Origin: Methanosarcina sp.
GTDB taxonomy: Archaea > Halobacteriota > Methanosarcinia > Methanosarcinales > Methanosarcinaceae
DNA length: 8,136 bases
Assembly (NCBI GenBank): GCA_024280975.1
Contig: JAMXLQ010000334.1
Coordinates: 1 to 8,136, forward strand
Direction of reading: 5' to 3'
Shown here: positions 4,577 through 8,136 of the stretch, one piece after another
How the letters are laid out: every line of letters starts with the position of its first letter
How positions within the stretch are numbered: position 1 is the stretch's first letter
Program-made: the position numbers and the translations under genes
Notes under the pieces: model-generated
The model's input: only the letters and a program-made list of their open reading frames with translations
Database searches by the model: none
What the model was told of the DNA's origin: nothing

Positions 4577-7053
4577 TATACCTCAAAGCATGGTGTACTC
4601 GGAGTTTCTTTTTGTTTAGTCTGTGGTTCTTTACTTGATGTGTTGTTATTAGTTGTTTCAGGTGATGCAATCTGTGTTCCTGTTGAAGTTCTTTCAGATG
4701 ATTTCACTGTTCCCGTTGCTGTAAATGAAGAGAATCCCGAAGTTTTTGCGGTGAAATAAAGGAACTTGTCATCTTCACCTGAAAGGTTTACTGGAAATTG
4801 CTCCCATTTATTATCGTTGCATCTGTTCAGAGTAATGGAATCCAAAACGATCTTTTTGTCCTTTATCCAAGATTTTTCAACCTTGAAACATACTACAGGG
4901 TTTTGGATGTTCTTTGTGGTTGCAACCCCTCCATTTCCGACCCAGACATTAAAGGATTTATAAACCTCTCCAGAAGGTAGTTTGGAGACTAGAGCAGATT
5001 TACCTTTCAGCTGTTCAGCAATGGTTGTGATCTTGCTGAAAGTTTTCTTTGCATCAAAGCTTACATACACAACGCAGGTTTCATTCTTTGGGAAATCAAA
5101 CTTTACAGTTTTTCCGTTTGTAATAAAAGCCTGTGAAAGTTCCTTTACTTGGACATTACTCTGAGGTTCAGGAGAACCACCTCCACCGCCACCACTAGAA
5201 CTGCTATGACTACTTCCTCCACTACTCCCACCGCTTGAACTACTAGGTGTAAGTACATTTATTAAAGCAGTTTTTGAGGTAGTTCCATTTTCGTTGCTTA
5301 CAGTTAGGTTGACAGTATAGGTTCCAGCATTTGCGTATACATAAACTGGATTTATATCACTGGAGTCTATCTGTCCGTCGCCGTTGAAGTCCCATATCCT
5401 TGAAGTTGCTTTATGGGAGAGATCATTAAACTGTACCACCAGAGGAGCACAACCGCTGGTAACTTTGCTATTAAAGTCTGCAACCGGAGCATTTGGATCA
5501 ATGACAGTGATATAGTTATATTTTGCTATTATACGACCTCCACCAATGTCATATGATCTAAGTTTGACAGTGTATTTTCCTGACTTTTTATAAGTGTGAG
5601 TTATGTACGTTGAATTATTGTCATTATAGTCATCGCCGTAGTTGGTCATATCCCCAAAATCCCATACTCTTCCATATGCATAATCACCATTGACATCTGG
5701 AAAGGTCGTATCGTGGAATAGTACTGTAAGTGGTGCGATTCCAGATGTTACATTTGAAGAGAAGTATGCAGGGGCAATAATCCCACCCTCATCCATCCTA
5801 ACGAGTACATAACCGTATTTGGATACAGTATTACTACCAATCGCGTTTTTTACAGTCAATATAACAGTATATCCACCCTCGTTGGTATATGCATGTGTTG
5901 GATTCTGAACAGTTGAAATAGTACCGTCTCCAAAGTCCCAAAGCCATGATGTAGGAGAGTCTGTGCTGGTATCGGTGAATCTCACAATTAAAGGTGTAGT
6001 TCCAGAAGTTACGTTTGCAGCAAATGCTGCTACAGGTGGATTTTGTGCTGTTGATGAGAGATCATATAGATAAATGTCACTTACTTCGGAGCCGATATAA
6101 TCCAGATGACTGCGAGAATCTGCATACACGATTTTATCGCCATAGATAGATGGGCTAAATGCTCTAGTGCTGTTTGTGATCCGAGTAGTTTTGGAAGTAG
6201 ATATGTCATACATATAGATATCACTTAGCCATTTATCATCCACGTAGTATGAACTCTGCCATACTATTCTGTTACCGTAGATGGAAGGATCGGATGCTGT
6301 TCCGCTAGTGGTAATCTGAGTTGTAGTATGTGCAGCAATATCCCGCATATATATATCGCTCTTTCCGTTGTGAGTTTCCCTCCATACAACAATATTACTG
6401 TATATATCAGGATCAAATTCAGCTGTGCCACTTGTACTTATGCTACCTATCCGCTGCGTAGGAATATCGTATATGTAAATGTCTCTTTTTGAATTATTTT
6501 CGTATTCTAACCATACTATCTTGTTTCCGTATATGGCAGGATCACGGATACCATAATCACTTGTAGTAATTTGCGTTTCTTTGTGAGTGACAAGATCATA
6601 CAAGTATAACCTGTAATAATAACCAGTTAGACTACTACCATTGGAATAATCATGTTTTGTATAAACTACGTTATCTCCGTAGATGTCTGGGCCACCTGTA
6701 CCAGAATCTACAGGAGTTATTTGAACTTCTTCGCCAGTAGAAAGATCGTACATCTTAACACTTTCATCCCAATCACCCCATACGATCTTATTACCGTATA
6801 CAGGAATATTACTTTCTGTAGTCCCTGAAACATCGATTTTTTTTCCAGCAATTAGATCATATATGTGTACGCCATTTCCAGCAGTTTCTGACCATGTAAC
6901 TATGTTACCGTAGATTGTTGTGCCTTGTACTAATCGCTCCCCTTGTGTAAGTTGAGTTTCTGTTCCAGCCGATGTCACAGATGAGCTGAGAATTAAAAAA
7001 AATAAGACTGATGCTATTAGAAGTATTGAATGCAATCTGTTCTTATTTGTCAT
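4528..7053 (-). CDS. Secreted surface protein: 7-blade TolB-like propeller, three PKD domains, PGF-pre-PGF domain, PGF-CTERM-like tail
   Basis: The 841-residue protein begins with a signal peptide (hydrophobic 8-24, likely cut near TSA at 27-29). Residues about 45-335 hold seven repeats of the form IYGNKIVW...DIYMYD...TQIT, starting near 48, 86, 124, 174, 217, 258 and 303, as expected for a seven-bladed propeller. Three PKD domains follow (about 340-420, 427-518, 522-601), each with a W-DF core such as WLWDFGDGT at 370-378; the third has DFNGDGQIDSSD, a possible calcium site. A Ser/Gly linker (603-630) leads to a PGF-pre-PGF domain (about 636-785), a Thr/Ser/Lys spacer, and a tail TPCFEVYYGVASLFAVLLYKKR at 820 to the end, which resembles the archaeosortase signal but has Cys in place of Gly. 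By family knowledge it is exported and anchored at the cell envelope, probably glycosylated; a binding or adhesion role is inference. Start: AAGGAAA and GGGTGA lie upstream at 7058-7072. Confidence 0.93.
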   Translation of the reverse strand: MTNKNRLHSILLIASVLFFLILSSSVTSAGTETQLTQGERLVQGTTIYGNIVTWSETAGNGVHIYDLIAGKKIDVSGTTESNIPVYGNKIVWGDWDESVKMYDLSTGEEVQITPVDSGTGGPDIYGDNVVYTKHDYSNGSSLTGYYYRLYLYDLVTHKETQITTSDYGIRDPAIYGNKIVWLEYENNSKRDIYIYDIPTQRIGSISTSGTAEFDPDIYSNIVVWRETHNGKSDIYMRDIAAHTTTQITTSGTASDPSIYGNRIVWQSSYYVDDKWLSDIYMYDISTSKTTRITNSTRAFSPSIYGDKIVYADSRSHLDYIGSEVSDIYLYDLSSTAQNPPVAAFAANVTSGTTPLIVRFTDTSTDSPTSWLWDFGDGTISTVQNPTHAYTNEGGYTVILTVKNAIGSNTVSKYGYVLVRMDEGGIIAPAYFSSNVTSGIAPLTVLFHDTTFPDVNGDYAYGRVWDFGDMTNYGDDYNDNNSTYITHTYKKSGKYTVKLRSYDIGGGRIIAKYNYITVIDPNAPVADFNSKVTSGCAPLVVQFNDLSHKATSRIWDFNGDGQIDSSDINPVYVYANAGTYTVNLTVSNENGTTSKTALINVLTPSSSSGGSSGGSSHSSSSGGGGGGSPEPQSNVQVKELSQAFITNGKTVKFDFPKNETCVVYVSFDAKKTFSKITTIAEQLKGKSALVSKLPSGEVYKSFNVWVGNGGVATTKNIQNPVVCFKVEKSWIKDKKIVLDSITLNRCNDNKWEQFPVNLSGEDDKFLYFTAKTSGFSSFTATGTVKSSERTSTGTQIASPETTNNNTSSKEPQTKQKETPSTPCFEVYYGVASLFAVLLYKKR

Positions 7054-7057
7054 TTAA

Positions 7058-7072
7058 TTTCCTTCGTCACCC
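7058..7072 (-). promoter_or_regulatory. Double ribosome binding site of the surface-protein gene
   Basis: On the minus strand GGGTGA (7067-7072) is followed by AAGGAAA (7058-7064), before the ATG at 7053. Either could pair with the archaeal 16S tail; the nearer one has the more usual spacing. This supports the chosen start, which also gives a complete signal peptide. Confidence 0.6.
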
Positions 7073-7325
7073 AACATTTAAAATATACAAATACTGATTA
7101 CATCCCAATATTCTTTAAATCTTTCCTTCTAATTTTAACCTGTAATTGGCTAGGTACCCGAAACATGACTAAATTTAGAGTTATCAAAAAACGCAACTGC
7201 TCACTCACGTAAAAAACAATCAATAATTAATAGTTTAAAAAGCAGGCTAAAAAAGAAAGGGGAATCGGATAGCCCTGAAACTAAAAATAACTCAGCTAAG
7301 AGCGTTAGAATGGCTCTGAATTAGG

Positions 7326-7344
7326 AAAAAAGTAAAAAATTTTT
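7326..7344 (-). terminator. Oligo-T terminator after tRNA-Thr
   Basis: Downstream of the tRNA on the minus strand are TTTTTT at 7334-7339 (after a shorter A/T block) and TTTTTT at 7326-7331. No hairpin is needed; archaeal RNA polymerase commonly stops at such T runs after tRNA genes. Confidence 0.5.
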
Positions 7345-7356
7345 AAAATTTTATTA

Positions 7357-7428
7357 AGCCGCCGGAGGGACTCGAACCCTCGGCCTGCTGATTACGAATC
7401 AGCCGCTATACCGCTAAGCCACGACGGC
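7357..7428 (-). tRNA. tRNA-Thr (anticodon CGT)
   Basis: The minus strand folds as a full cloverleaf. The acceptor stem pairs GCCGTCG with CGGCGGC (one G-U), the D arm is GCT-TAGCGGTAT-AGC, and the anticodon stem GCTGA/TCAGC encloses the loop TTCGTAA with anticodon CGT. The variable loop is AGGCC, and the T arm is GAGGG-TTCGAGT-CCCTC. The discriminator base is U, as in many archaeal threonine tRNAs, and CCA is not encoded. It reads ACG codons. Position 37 is A, so it is not a substrate for the G37 methylation made by the neighbouring trm5 product. No intron is present. Confidence 0.97.
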
Positions 7429-7431
7429 AAA

Positions 7432-7461
7432 TGCATAGGATAAATAAGCAGACTTAAAATA
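7432..7461 (-). promoter_or_regulatory. Likely tRNA-Thr promoter (box A and box B)
   Basis: On the minus strand TATTTTAA (7454-7461) lies about 24 bases before ATGCA (7432-7436), the usual archaeal box B at stable-RNA start sites. Transcription would begin around 7434, giving a leader of about six bases before the tRNA. An alternative box A is TTATTTA at about 7442-7448, but its spacing is too short. Confidence 0.45.
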
Positions 7462-7500
7462 GCGATCAAGAATTTAATTATTTCGCTTGTGTAAATCTGC
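7448..7500. repeat. Nested palindrome between trm5 and tRNA-Thr
   Basis: The outer arms GCAGACTTA (7448-7456) and TAAATCTGC (7492-7500) pair at 8 of 9 positions. Inside, AGCGA (7461-7465) pairs with TCGCT (7483-7487). The structure overlaps the presumed tRNA box A. It could be an RNA fold at the end of the trm5 message or a protein-binding site. Confidence 0.45.
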
Positions 7501-7502
7501 CT

Positions 7503-7526
7503 GATTTTTAAATGCCTTAAAAAATC
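7503..7526 (-). terminator. Possible terminator of trm5
   Basis: On the minus strand GATTTTTT and AAAAATC form an imperfect T-rich inverted repeat around AAGGCATTT, starting 11 bases after the trm5 stop. The stem is A/T only, so it is weak as a hairpin, but the T6 run could by itself end transcription in archaea. Confidence 0.35.
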
Positions 7527-7536
7527 ATGACTTCTC

Positions 7537-8136
7537 TTAAATAATTCTGGCTTCTATGCATATATTATACTGGTGAGGGGCGTATGAGCGGACAACTCTT
7601 TTCTCCAGAACTTCGATTTTTCTTCCTACCTTTTCCGCAGCCTCCGTTATGAGTTCGATAGAGCTTCCGAAAAGGTCATCTTCAGGAGTTATTCCGTAAT
7701 AATGGATTATCCCGCCGGGTTTTGTCAGGAGAACTGCAGAATCTAGAAATTCAAAGGCGTTATGAGGCAGATTCATAATCACATGATTGGCAGTGCCTGC
7801 AAACTTTTTTGCCTCTTCCCGTGCATCGCCTTCGATTGCCTCGATATTTTTCACGGAATTGAGATTTATATTTTCCCTGAGATAACGCACAGCATCCGGG
7901 TTTTTATCAATTGCCAGGACTTTTGAAGGCTTTTTGCTTTTTGCAATCTGGATACTGTATGGGCCGACACCTGTAAACATATCCACTACGGTATCTCCTT
8001 CCTTAATCCAGGAAAGAACTTTTGAGCGCTCGGTCGAAAGACGGGGAGTGAAATAAGCTCGTGCAAGGTCAACTTTATAACGGCAACCGTATTCCCTGTG
8101 AATGGTTTCAGTTCTGGGCTCGCCTGCAACAACCTC
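7537..8136 (-). CDS. trm5: tRNA (guanine37-N1)-methyltransferase Trm5, N-terminus off window
   Basis: The frame is open from the window edge at 8136 to a TAA at 7537, giving 199 residues. It does not begin at the internal ATG at 7986, because the 50 codons before it are clearly Trm5-like: VVAGEPRTETIHREYGCRYK at 2-21 and YFTPRLSTER at 28-37. The SAM motif is VVDMFTGVGPYSIQIAK at 50-66, the acidic loop AIDKNP at 75-80, GDAREE at 103-108, and the catalytic NLPH motif (family NPPY/NLP site) at 122-125. By family knowledge the enzyme methylates N1 of G37 next to the anticodon, using SAM, which prevents frameshifting. About 130-150 N-terminal residues are missing outside the window. NLPH and GVGPYS favour Trm5 over the related Taw2 aminocarboxypropyl transferase. 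It is followed by tRNA-Thr on the same strand, about 110 bases away. Confidence 0.95.
   Translation of the reverse strand, partial: EVVAGEPRTETIHREYGCRYKVDLARAYFTPRLSTERSKVLSWIKEGDTVVDMFTGVGPYSIQIAKSKKPSKVLAIDKNPDAVRYLRENINLNSVKNIEAIEGDAREEAKKFAGTANHVIMNLPHNAFEFLDSAVLLTKPGGIIHYYGITPEDDLFGSSIELITEAAEKVGRKIEVLEKRVVRSYAPHQYNICIEARII

Larger units (their letters stand above)
7054..7356. other. Intergenic region between the tRNA gene and the surface-protein gene
   Basis: About 300 bases. The left end has the ribosome binding sites of the surface-protein gene. An AT-rich middle offers several weak TATA-like stretches, none clearly best. A possible stem with bulge is CTAAGAGC (7296-7303) with GCTCT-GAA-TTAG (7313-7324). 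The right end has two T6 runs (minus strand) that would end the tRNA transcript. No gene is seen. Confidence 0.6.

Noticed and set aside
1..8136. CRISPR array, phage genes or intact insertion sequence
   Set aside because: No regularly spaced repeat-spacer units, no transposase or integrase frame, and no phage structural genes were seen on either strand.

Overview
The window looks like part of a methanogenic archaeon's chromosome, most likely Methanosarcina. The evidence is a large secreted protein with a TolB-like propeller, PKD domains and a PGF-pre-PGF domain with a PGF-CTERM-like tail, an archaeal Trm5-type tRNA methyltransferase, a tRNA gene without encoded CCA, GGTGA/GGAG ribosome binding sites, TATA boxes, and long AT-rich intergenic regions. 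The genus is inferred from protein style and was not confirmed by a search.

Layout. Positions 1-552 (-) hold a secreted thioredoxin-fold protein, cut by the window edge, with a ribosome binding site and a good TATA box upstream. Positions 553-1233 are a long non-coding or decayed stretch with an inverted-repeat pair and a short frame interrupted by TAG. Positions 1234-2166 (-) encode a TIGR00027/LCM-type SAM methyltransferase. Positions 2167-2671 are a divergent intergenic region with a 17-nt direct repeat and three 16-nt-spaced repeats next to the following gene. Positions 2672-3322 (+) encode a second, unrelated class I methyltransferase with a hydrophobic N-terminal helix. Positions 3323-3865 are AT-rich with no convincing gene until a TATA box and a strong ribosome binding site. 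Positions 3866-4576 (+) encode a YkgJ-type cysteine-cluster protein that converges on, and overlaps by 49 bp, the large surface protein at 4528-7053 (-). Positions 7357-7428 (-) are tRNA-Thr(CGT). Positions 7537-8136 (-) are the C-terminal two thirds of Trm5.

The genes do not form one obvious operon or pathway. Themes are extracytoplasmic proteins (thioredoxin, propeller/PKD protein), three different SAM methyltransferases, and a metal-binding-type cysteine-cluster protein. The trm5 and tRNA-Thr genes are neighbours on one strand but appear to have separate signals. No CRISPR array, phage module or intact insertion sequence was seen. The points most worth a second look are the PGF-to-PCF change in the sorting signal of the surface protein, the possible stop-loss extension of the YkgJ protein through terminator-like hairpins, the nested palindrome between trm5 and the tRNA, and the decayed-looking repeats in the intergenic regions.
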